From NCBI GenBank assembly GCA_963797115.1, contig CAWCOH010000001.1, positions 868,001 through 932,000 on the forward strand: 64,000 nucleotides of DNA, written 5' to 3'. A program made the position numbers and the translations under genes. Below, one piece after another: positions 34,037 through 41,192 of this stretch; within the stretch, counting starts at the first letter, position 1; each line of letters starts with the position of its first letter. A model generated the notes under the pieces. It was given only the letters and a program-made list of their open reading frames with translations, was not told where the DNA came from and searched no databases. This stretch comes from AP-15 sp963797115 (lineage in GTDB: Bacteria > Pseudomonadota > Alphaproteobacteria > ATCC43930 > CGMCC-115725).

Positions 34037-34257
34037 CCGTGAACCAATAAAGGTCGAAGCTAAATCGGGCGAACGGGGCGATCGAGCGGCAGACCCAGCC
34101 CCGAGCTTCCGGAAGGTTTGAGTTGGGCCTTCAGTGACGGTCCCCATGCCTTGGTGCCCTGAGAGACGTTCTCGGGCAACGCCCAAGCTCCCTCCGCGCG
34201 AAGCGTCAGGCCGGCGAGCGTCACGGTCTCGAAGGGTCCTTGACCCTTAGCGCTCCT

Positions 34258-34278
34258 ATGCCTAGTGTCACTAGGCAT
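34258..34278. promoter_or_regulatory. 21-bp palindrome ahead of the tautomerase genes
   Basis: Ten-base arms ATGCCTAGTG and CACTAGGCAT around a single T, perfectly symmetrical, 6 bases before the ATG of the tautomerase gene at 34285. Related half-sites (CTAGGCA, GCATAGTGAC) lie just before the PadR gene (34926-34947), so it may be the operator of that regulator. Confidence 0.5.
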
Positions 34279-34284
34279 CTTCTC

Positions 34285-34476
34285 ATGCCGGTCGCCAAAG
34301 TCTATGTACCCGAAGGCGCGCTCACACTGGATCAGCGGCGCGAGATCGTCAAAGGCATCCACGACGTCATCAATAGCGTCGAAAAACGGCCACCCGATGG
34401 ACAGACATACGTGCTGATCAACGAGATCCCGTCCGGCCATTGGGGAAATGCCGGCGCCGTCTATACGCCGACCTAG
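34285..34476 (+). CDS. 4-oxalocrotonate tautomerase-like protein
   Basis: 63 residues, the size of the 4-oxalocrotonate tautomerase family, from ATG 34285 so that Pro follows the initiator Met. PVAKVYVPEGALTLDQRREI then VKGIHDVINSVEKRPPDGQT, VLINEIPSGHWGNAG: N-terminal catalytic Pro, beta-alpha-beta unit and C-terminal hairpin are all present. These small enzymes tautomerise enol/keto acids; the substrate is unknown. An earlier ATG at 34240 is rejected because it would bury the Pro. Confidence 0.75.
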   Translation: MPVAKVYVPEGALTLDQRREIVKGIHDVINSVEKRPPDGQTYVLINEIPSGHWGNAGAVYTPT

Positions 34477-34601
34477 CGAGCCGCAAGCATTCAATTCGTA
34501 ATCTTTGCAATAAGGGTTGTCCTATAGAGATCAACAACAGGGCGAACAAGAACACGAAATTGCCGGACAGCGCCGACGGATTGAGTTGCCGGAACGTCTT
34601 G

Positions 34602-34886
34602 ATGACGGCAACGATTTCGGCAAGCGCATTAGCCGGCCCGGCGAGCGTCCTGGCCGAGCCCGTTCCCGCGGGCAACTTCGGAGCGCCGCTGGTGGAGGTC
34701 CATGTTCCGGCGGGCGTCCTCACGCTCGAACAAAAGAGCGCGATGATAAAGGGCATTACCGATGTTGTGCTCGGCGCCACGAAACAGCCGCCCGATCCCG
34801 CCAGGAGGCTTTTTGTCCAGATCTTCGAGACCGCTGAGGGCGGCTTCGGTGTCAACGGCCAGGTCTTCGTGCCGCGCAGCAGGTAG
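34602..34886 (+). CDS. tautomerase-like protein with a possible export signal
   Basis: About 94 residues from ATG 34602 (TTG 34578 would add a short basic n-region). The body APLVEVHVPAGVLTLEQKSA then MIKGITDVVLGATKQPPD, LFVQIFETAEGGFGVNGQ is a second tautomerase domain similar to the gene before. In front stands a hydrophobic ATISASALAGPASVLAEP that looks like a signal peptide. If it is cleaved, no N-terminal catalytic Pro remains, so this may be a non-catalytic or exported relative. Confidence 0.6.
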   Translation: MTATISASALAGPASVLAEPVPAGNFGAPLVEVHVPAGVLTLEQKSAMIKGITDVVLGATKQPPDPARRLFVQIFETAEGGFGVNGQVFVPRSR

Positions 34887-34954
34887 GCTGCCGCGCCGGT
34901 ACGCCAGCTCATAGCGACTTGACCCCTAGGCACCTAAGCATAGTGACGCGAAGT

Positions 34955-35299
34955 ATGGAAGGCGAAATGCTCAAGGGGCACCTCGACCTGATCGTGCTCG
35001 CTGCCCTGTCGGCGGGCCCGGCGCACGGCTACGCAGTGATCGCGGAAATCAGACGCCGGAGCGGGCAGGCGTTCGATTTACCGGAGGGCACGATCTACCC
35101 TGCACTGCATCGTCTCGAACAGGCGGGACTGCTTGTCAGTCGCTGGGTAACTGCGGAATCCGGGCGAAAGCGGCGGGTCTATGCATTGACCCGACGCGGC
35201 GAGCGCGCTCTTACCGAGCGGCGCGCGGTCTGGCAGCAGTTTTCCGACGCTATTGGTAGTCTCCTCACAGGGATCGGGCCACGCGGGAGGCCGGCGTGA
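34955..35299 (+). CDS. PadR-family transcriptional regulator
   Basis: 114 residues from ATG 34955. LKGHLDLIVLAALSAGPAHG, GYAVIAEIRRRSGQAFDLPE, GTIYPALHRLEQAGLLVSRW and RKRRVYALTRRGERAL are the winged helix of PadR subfamily 1. The next gene starts inside its stop, giving a coupled PadR/HAAS-type pair in which the regulator probably controls the membrane protein. It may also act on the palindrome before the tautomerase genes. Confidence 0.88.
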   Translation: MEGEMLKGHLDLIVLAALSAGPAHGYAVIAEIRRRSGQAFDLPEGTIYPALHRLEQAGLLVSRWVTAESGRKRRVYALTRRGERALTERRAVWQQFSDAIGSLLTGIGPRGRPA

Positions 35300-35988
35300 T
35301 TTCTGAGTATCTCGAGTTGCTCGCCGCTGCCCTCAGTTTCGACCGGTCGTTGTCGAGACGCGTGCGCCAAGAGGTCGAAGACCACTTGCGGGGAGCCGTT
35401 GCTGCCGATCCGAGGGGCAATAGGCTCGAAGCGGAGGAACGCGCGATTGCGAATTTCGGCGATCCGCAACTTATCGCAGCGCAGTTCGCCATGGTCTCGC
35501 TTGCGAAGCGGACGAGGGGAGCAGGCATTGCCGTCATTCTGGTAATCGCCGGTGTTTTCATCACGATGAAGGCCCGTGTCGCGTGGTATGCCGTGATGCA
35601 GTGTGCCATCAGTGAGGATATAAGGGCAGTCAGTGGGATCGTGGGCTCGATCGACCGTTACGCATTCTGGCTTTCGGTCGTCATCGGGATAGGCGGCTGG
35701 GCGTATATCTGCGGTCGTCGTATTCCCGCAGAGTTCCATGCTGGATATCGTAGGCAGCTTCGTCGCTTCCGTCGGCTCTGCAGGGCAGCGACGGCCGCGC
35801 TCGTTGTGTCAGTGATCAGCGATGCCCTGCTCACAGCGCTTCGGCTGCCTGGAGCAGAACTGTCGGCCCAGTCTCTGCTCCCGATCTTTTCGATCGTAAT
35901 CGAAGTCGCATGCGCCGGCATGCTCGTTCTCCAAATTCGCGGGATCACGCAGCGCGCGATATCCACAGCGGCCTTGCTGAAAACCTGA
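35296..35988 (+). CDS. HAAS/permease-prefix-like membrane protein
   Basis: 230 residues from GTG 35296, overlapping the PadR stop. Residues 1-65 (YLELLAAALSFDRSLSRRVR, EEVEDHLRGAV-type helix, EAEERAIANFGDPQLIAAQF) match the helical prefix domain found in PadR-linked permeases and DUF1700-type proteins; four hydrophobic segments follow (about 75-95, 110-135, 160-185, 195-215). The function is unknown; pairing with PadR suggests an envelope sensor or regulator. Confidence 0.7.
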   Translation: MISEYLELLAAALSFDRSLSRRVRQEVEDHLRGAVAADPRGNRLEAEERAIANFGDPQLIAAQFAMVSLAKRTRGAGIAVILVIAGVFITMKARVAWYAVMQCAISEDIRAVSGIVGSIDRYAFWLSVVIGIGGWAYICGRRIPAEFHAGYRRQLRRFRRLCRAATAALVVSVISDALLTALRLPGAELSAQSLLPIFSIVIEVACAGMLVLQIRGITQRAISTAALLKT

Positions 35989-36024
35989 AGTCCGCTCGTC
36001 GTTGTACGCGAACCAAAGGGTGGG

Positions 36025-36514
36025 GCCGATGCCGCTTTCCTTCATACTGCCGAAGGGCGCGATCTCGCCACGGGCTTTGCCGAGATGGTGCCTTTGTTGA
36101 TGCCGACGATGCCGTGTTCGAGCGCCTCGGCGACGCGCCAGATGCGGCCCCCTCCTTAACCCTCCCCCGCGGGCGGGGGAGGGCAGGGTGCGGGCTTCGT
36201 TGGTCATCGTCGTCGGTCTTGAAGCGGTAGAGCGGGGTGACGGGGCCGAGGGTCTCCTCTTTGGTGATGACCATGTCGGTCGTCATATCGGTCAAGACCG
36301 TCGGCTCGAAGAAGCTGCCGCCCAACCGCTATGTTGATGGGGCGGCGCGCTTGCCGCCGGTGACCACCTTGGCGCCCTTCTTGACGGCGTCGGCGATGTG
36401 CGCCTCGACCTTCTCGACCGCTTTCATATCGATTAATGGCCTGATCACCGCACCCGGCTCGAACCCGTCGGCAACCTTCATCGCACCCGCGGTCTCGGCG
36501 AGGTGCTCGGCCCG
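36025..36514 (-). pseudogene. aldehyde dehydrogenase (GabD-like) C-terminal fragment 1
   Basis: On the minus strand, directly after the mazF stop, EHLAETAGAMKVADGFEPGA opens a fragment of a succinate-semialdehyde dehydrogenase-type protein: AVEKVEAHIADAVKKGAK, GGSFFEPTVLTDMTTDMVI, KEETLGPVTPLYRFK, then (another frame) GRIWRVAEALEHGIVGIN and APFGSMKESGIG. It lacks the NAD-binding half and the catalytic Cys region. A short insertion with a stop breaks it after GGKRAA, and a palindromic repeat replaces about 20 residues at 36.16 kb. A second fragment starts at nearly the same codon at 38.25 kb. Confidence 0.75.
36160..36183. repeat. REP-like palindrome inside the aldehyde dehydrogenase fragment
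   Basis: 11-bp perfect arms (CCCTCCCCCGC and its complement) with a 2-base centre, preceded by TTAA on the plus strand. Comparable GC-rich palindromes are scattered through many alphaproteobacterial genomes between genes. Here it sits within former coding sequence, so it arrived after the gene lost function or helped to break it. Confidence 0.6.
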
Positions 36515-36871
36515 CTACAGCCCGATCAGGGCGGCCAACTTCATGCGGACCTCGTGCAGGGTTTCGGTCGGAACCGCGCCTCCCGCGTAGCTGATTGGGC
36601 GGGCCAGCGTGTCGATGCTGCGCACGTGGCTGGTCAAGATCTCCCCGGAAACCGGCAGCCCGGTCGGCAGCACAACGCTCGTGCCAAAGGGACGAACCCG
36701 CGAGGTAATCGGGCAGACGATCGCGAACTCGGTTACCCGGCAAAAGTCGCCTGGTGAGACGACCAGTGCCGGGCGCCGGCCGCTCTGCTCGCGGCCGATG
36801 CGGGGATCGAAATCGGCCCAGATCAGATCGCCCGCCTCCGGGACATAATCCCCCTCCGGGACATAATCCAT
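36515..36871 (-). CDS. MazF/PemK-family toxin
   Basis: 118 residues from ATG 36871, five bases after the antitoxin stop. EAGDLIWADFDPRIGREQSG, RRPALVVSPGDFCR, VCPITSRVRPFGTSVVLP and SHVRSIDTLARPI are the MazF RNase fold, which cuts mRNA at short sequences when free of antitoxin. The N-terminus carries a tandem 18-bp duplication (DYVPEG-DYVPEA), so six residues are repeated before the fold. The stop codon is immediately followed by a truncated aldehyde dehydrogenase sequence. Confidence 0.88.
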   Translation of the reverse strand: MDYVPEGDYVPEAGDLIWADFDPRIGREQSGRRPALVVSPGDFCRVTEFAIVCPITSRVRPFGTSVVLPTGLPVSGEILTSHVRSIDTLARPISYAGGAVPTETLHEVRMKLAALIGL

Positions 36872-36875
36872 GGCC

Positions 36876-37118
36876 TCACTCGACGATCTCACGACCCTGA
36901 TCCGGTCCCCAATCGAAAGCCTCCCGCATCGCTTGCGGGGTCATCCCCTTCAACAGCTCGGCAAGGACATAACGCGGGCGGGCCGGAGAAATAATGATCC
37001 GGTCGCCCTCGGCCTCGACATCAACCCGGGTTCCCTCGCGCAGGCCTACTCGAAGCGCAATATCTTTGGGGATGCGCAGCCCGAGGCTGTTGCCCCAGCG
37101 TGCCACTTGTACTTGCAT
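36876..37118 (-). CDS. MazE/AbrB-type antitoxin
   Basis: 80 residues from ATG 37118 (12 bases upstream another ATG is in frame). MQVQVARWGNSLGLRIPKDI followed by GLREGTRVDVEAEGDRIIIS is the swapped-hairpin AbrB DNA-binding domain; the acidic/Trp tail (EAFDWGPDQGREIVE) would bind MazF. The toxin gene follows within 5 bases. The module is autoregulated in known cases; the AT-rich 37.14-37.16 kb stretch (GGATATCC, palindromic) is the likely control region. Confidence 0.85.
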   Translation of the reverse strand: MQVQVARWGNSLGLRIPKDIALRVGLREGTRVDVEAEGDRIIISPARPRYVLAELLKGMTPQAMREAFDWGPDQGREIVE

Positions 37119-37278
37119 CGGCCTCTCCACTCGGTATCGGGATATACATAGGATATCCGGCTTCTGCCGTCAAGCTACCACCATGGACGAGGCGTTCGGT
37201 TGAAAAGGGCCGAACTACCCTCTGAAACCCGCTAAGCATCAGAACATTGGATCACACACCACAAACTTGGAGAACTCA

Positions 37279-37669
37279 ATGCTCGATCACGTCTCGATCG
37301 GCGTTCGCGATATTGCCCGGGTAAAGCGCTTTTACGGTGCCGTCTTAGAGCCGCTTGGATACAGGTGCCTGAGGGCTGCGAGAACGCTGCTTGGCTACGG
37401 CTACGGGTATGCACGTGCTACCGTTGGATTTTGGGTGGTCTCGGCCGAGTGCCCGGTTCCCTCCGACGAAAAGTCGGGTCTACACTTTTGCAGTTGCCGC
37501 ACCAGACCGAGAGGCTGTTGATGCCTTTCACACAGCGGCATTGCGCGCCGGCGGACGGGACAACGGCGCACCCGGCCTGCGCACCAAGTACAGCCCCGAT
37601 TACTACGCGGCCTCTGTCATCGATCTCGACGGCTACCGGATCGAGGCGCTTTGCGGTCACGACTTATAA
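37279..37669 (+). pseudogene. VOC/glyoxalase-family protein with a one-base frameshift
   Basis: MLDHVSIGVRDIARVKRFYG to SDEKSGLHF is in one frame, and AVAAPDREAVDAFHTAALRA, GGRDNGAPGLRTKYSPDYYA, VIDLDGYRIEALC in the next. The two join across the TTTT run at 37489-37492 if one T is removed, giving a normal ~130-residue VOC protein (metal ligands His at the start, Glu at the end). Either a real frameshift or a homopolymer error. Confidence 0.7.
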
Positions 37670-37701
37670 CCTCACCGCGTCCGGCGCGCTACTCGGCTCC
37701 T

Positions 37702-38250
37702 TTAACGGCCGATGCCGCCCATGCGGAGGTATTTGATCTCGAGGAACTCCTCGATGCCGTATTTCGAGCCCCAGTGATCCGCCAGGTGGGGCCGATGCCG
37801 CTTTCCTTCATGCCGCCGAAGGGCGCGATCTCGGTCGAAATGATGCCCGTTGATGCCGACGATGCCGTATCCGAGCGCCTCGGCGACGCGCCAGATGCGG
37901 CCGATGTCGCTGCTGTAGAAATAGGAGGCGAGACCGAATTCGGAGTTGTTGGCCATCTTGACCGCGTCCGCCTCGATCGTGAAGCGGTAGAGCGGGGCGA
38001 CGGGCCCGAAGCTCTCCTCTTTGGTGATGACCATGTCGGTCGTCACATCGGTCAGCACCGTCGGCTCGAAGAAGCTGCCGCCTTGGGCAGCGCGCTTGCC
38101 GCCGGTGACGACCTTGGCGCCCTTCTTGACCGCGTCGGCGATGTGCGCCTCGACCTTTTCGACCGCCTTCATGTCGATCAGCGGCCCGATCACGGCACCC
38201 GGCTCGAACCCGTCGGCGACCTTCATGGCACCGGCGGGTCTCGGCGAGGC
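37702..38250 (-). pseudogene. aldehyde dehydrogenase (GabD-like) C-terminal fragment 2
   Basis: Starts near RLAET, within two codons of where fragment 1 starts, then MKVADGFEPGAVIGPLIDMK, AVEKVEAHIADAVKKGAKVV, GGSFFEPTVLTDVTTDMVI, ANNSEFGLASYFYSSDIGR and GIEEFLEIKYLRMGGI to the natural C-terminus. A frame change before MKVADG and two compensating ones after GIVGING show it is decayed. The first two thirds of the enzyme are absent. With fragment 1 it brackets mazEF and the VOC gene. Confidence 0.75.
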
Positions 38251-38335
38251 GCTTAAGTATTGTTAAGACGCTTTTTACGCAAATGTGACGTTATATTCCT
38301 AGACTACTCCCGGCCTATGTCAGTAACTTTGTATT

Positions 38336-38647
38336 TTGACTAAGAGACCGCTATGGACGCTCGATAACCAGACTGTCACTCGTCTCGTCAATGAGGGCGG
38401 CATCGTCGCGCTGACCGGCAAGCCCGGCTCCGTGCTGATGTTCCACGGTAACCTGGTGCACACCTCGGCGCCGAACATTACCGCGTGCCCGCGGCGCGTC
38501 GTGTACCTCATGCTATGCGCGGTCTCGAACTACATCCGTCAGCCGACTCGGCCGGAATGGATCACGTACTTCGCGCCGATCCAGGCGGTCGCCGACGATG
38601 CGCTGCTGAGTTATGCTCGCTGCGCGGCGAGCAAGGCGGCGGAATAG
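38336..38647 (+). pseudogene. phytanoyl-CoA dioxygenase/ectoine hydroxylase-like C-terminal fragment
   Basis: About 100 residues: TRLVNEGGIVALTGKPGSVL, MFHGNLVHTSAPNITACPRR (second iron-binding His) and VVYLMLCAVSNYIRQPTRPE WIT. This is the C-terminal third of a PhyH-family Fe(II)/2-oxoglutarate dioxygenase of the EctD type. The HxD iron-binding half is missing; the 85 bases before it (AT-rich) show no homology. Confidence 0.65.
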
Positions 38648-38650
38648 CCC

Positions 38651-39979
38651 ATGAACCTTCAGCGCCCGCTGCAATAACGCGCCGCCTCCGGGAAGCCGGT
38701 CCGCGTCGGCCTGATCGGCACCGGCAAATTCGGCTCGATGTTCTTGAACCAGGTTCCGACGATGCCGGGGCTCGAGGTGTCGGTAATCGCCAATCTCGAT
38801 CCTGAGCGGGCGCGAAGCGCCTGCCAGAAGGTCGGCTGGGATGCGCGCTGCATCGAACGTACGCGGTTCGTCGCCTCAGGGGCGGAGTTGTGCGCGCATC
38901 CTGAGGTCGAGATCGTCGTCGAGGCGACCGGTTCGCCGGCCGCCGGGATTGCCCATGCCCGCGCGGCGATCGGCGCGGGCCGGCATATCGTCATGGTCAA
39001 TGTCGAAGCCGATGTGCTCGCAGGACCGCTGCTGGCCGACGAGGCGCGCCGCAAGGGCGTCGTCTATTCGCTCGCCTATGGCGACCAGCCGGCCCTGACC
39101 TGCGAGCTGGTGGATTGGGCGCGCGCCTGCGGCTTCAAGGTCGCTGCCGCCGGCAAGGGCACCAAATACCTGCCCCACTACCATCGGGTTACGCCCGATG
39201 AGGTATGGAGCCATTACGGGCTGACGCCGGAGGAGGCGCGGGTGGGCGGCATGAACCCGCAGATGTTCAACTCCTTTCTCGACGGCACCAAATCGGCAAT
39301 CGAGATGGCGGCGATCGCCAACGCCACCGGTCTCGCTGTGCCCGCCGACGGACTGGGCTTTCCGCCCTGCGGTGTCGACGACCTGCCGCACGTACTGCGC
39401 GGCCGTGAAGCGGGTGGCGCCCTCGAGCATGACGGCATGGTCGAGGTCGTCTCGTGCCTGGAGCGTGACGGCCGCCCGGTGTTCCGCGATTTGCGCTGGG
39501 GCGTCTATGTCGTGCTAAAGGCACCGAACGAGTACGCGCGCACCTGCTTTAAGGAGTATGGCCTCAAGACCGACGCGAGCGGCCGGTATGCCGCGATGTA
39601 CAAACCCTATCACCTGATAGGGCTGGAGCTCGGCATATCGGTGTTGTCCGCGGCATTGCGCGGCGAGCCCACCGGGCAGCCCCACGGCTGGCGTGGTGAT
39701 GTCGTCGCGGTCGCCAAGCGCGACCTCAGCGCCGGCGAGATGCTCGACGGCGAGGGCGGCTATTCGGTCTGGGGCAAGCTCGTCCCCGCCGTGCGCAGCC
39801 TTGCCGAGGGCGCGTTACCGATCGGCCTCGCCCATCACGTCCGACTGACGCGAGGAATTGAGGCCGAAGGGATTGTGCGCTGGGTCGACGTCGCGATGCC
39901 GGATAGCGAGGCGGTCGCGGCGCGTCGGGACATGGAGCGGCGCTTCACGCCACAACCTTCCGCAATCGCCGCGCAATAG
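38651..39979 (+). pseudogene. NAD(P)-binding oxidoreductase (DRL-like/SAF domain) with an early nonsense codon
   Basis: ATG 38651 reads MNLQRPLQ and then TAA at 38675; the same frame continues AASGKPVRVGLIGTGKFGSM with a full Rossmann GxGxxG, and stays open to 39979. The body (VVEATGSPAAGIAHARAAIG, YGDQPALTCELVDWA, GKGTKYLPHYHRVTPDEVW, AVAKRDLSAGEMLDGEGGY) is the homoserine-dehydrogenase-like DRL catalytic type with a C-terminal SAF domain. A restart at ATG 38738 would cut through the nucleotide-binding loop. The gene is thus one base from intact. Confidence 0.65.
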
Positions 39980-39989
39980 GGAGGTGCCG

Positions 39990-40984
39990 ATGGAGTTCCG
40001 GCAATTCGGGCGCACCAACTGAACGTTTCGGCGATCGGCTTCGGGTGCTGGGAGATCGGGGGCACCTACGGCCGCATTGACGAGAGCGAGTTCCAGCGTG
40101 CGGTCGCGCGGGCGATCGACAGCGGCGTCACCTGCTTCGACACGGCCGAGGCCTACGGCATGGGCGTGTCCGAGGAGGCGCTGGCGCGGGTGCTAGGCGG
40201 CCGCCGCAACGACGTCGTCATCGCGACCAAATTCGGTGTCGGCTACGAGGAAATGCCGAACCGCCGCGACAGCACCCGGGCGCGCGTCCTCGCCTCCATC
40301 GACAAGAGCCTCCGGCGGCTGCGCACGGACCATGTCGACATCTATCTCGTGCATTGGCCCGATCCCAATACGCCGCTCGACGAGACCGTCGGAGCGCTCG
40401 ACGACATCGTGCGACAGGGAAAGACGCGCTACATCGGCGTGTCGAATTTCCGCCTGGCGCAGATAGAAGAGGCAATGCGCACGCGCCGTATTGACGTCGT
40501 GCCATACGCCTGGAACCTGTTCGACCGCCGCATGCAGGTCGAGATCTTTCTCTATTGCGCGGCGCAGGAGATCGGCGTCATGGCCTACGGCTCATTGGCC
40601 TACGGCATGTTGAGCGGCACGTTTCATGCCGGAATGCAGTTCGATGAGAGCGACTGGCGCTCGAAGGGCGGCATGCTCGGGAGCCTAAACCTATTCCGAA
40701 ACCTGTTCGGCCCAGAGCATTTCCCGCGCAACCTCGCCGCGGTCGAGGAGTTGAAGCACCTGACCGCCAAATACAGGAAGAGTTTGCCGCAATTCGCACT
40801 GCGCTGGACCTTGAGCAACCCGATTGTCGGCACTGCGCTGGTCGGCTTCCGCACGCCCGCCGAAGTGACCGAGAACCTGGGCGCTCTCGGCTGGGAGATC
40901 AGCAACGCCGATATGGCAGAGATCGATGCCGTTCTTGCCCGTCACGGGGCGGCGACCGTCCCGCCGGGCTGGCTCGAAGATTAA
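39990..40984 (+). pseudogene. aldo/keto reductase with a frameshift at codon 10
   Basis: MEFRQFGRTN is followed by TGA in its frame; shifting by one base gives LNVSAIGFGCWEIGG and the full protein to 40984. Aldo/keto reductase marks: CFDTAEAYG (catalytic Asp and Tyr), VIATKFGVG (Lys), YLVHWPDP (His), YIGVSNF and FALRWTLSNP. ATG 40160 would give 274 residues without the active Tyr/Asp strand. The lesion is one missing base at about 40018. It follows the oxidoreductase gene after 10 bases and was probably in the same operon. Confidence 0.7.
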
Positions 40985-41018
40985 CGCATTGCGTCGCCAC
41001 TGCGTGAGGAGGAGCATC

Positions 41019-41192
41019 ATGCCGGTTCAACGTTTCGCGCCGATGACCAAGGATTTCGCGACGTTTGACTGCGACGCGCACGTCACCGAACCGCCGCTGA
41101 TCTGGGAACGCGCCAAGGATTTCCTAACCCGCGACGAGCTCGACGCGAGTTTGATGGCCTTGGTGGGTTCGGAGGTCCATGCCGTCACTAAC
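41019..41192 (+). pseudogene. amidohydrolase N-terminal fragment
   Basis: ATG 41019 after GAGGAGGAGC opens PVQRFAPMTKDFATFDCDAH then VTEPPLIWERAKDFLTRDEL: the DxH metal-binding strand and first helix of an amidohydrolase 2 protein. About 58 codons remain before the IS1634 element. On the far side of the element the sequence is an IS5 remnant, so the rest of the gene was already gone. Confidence 0.65.
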
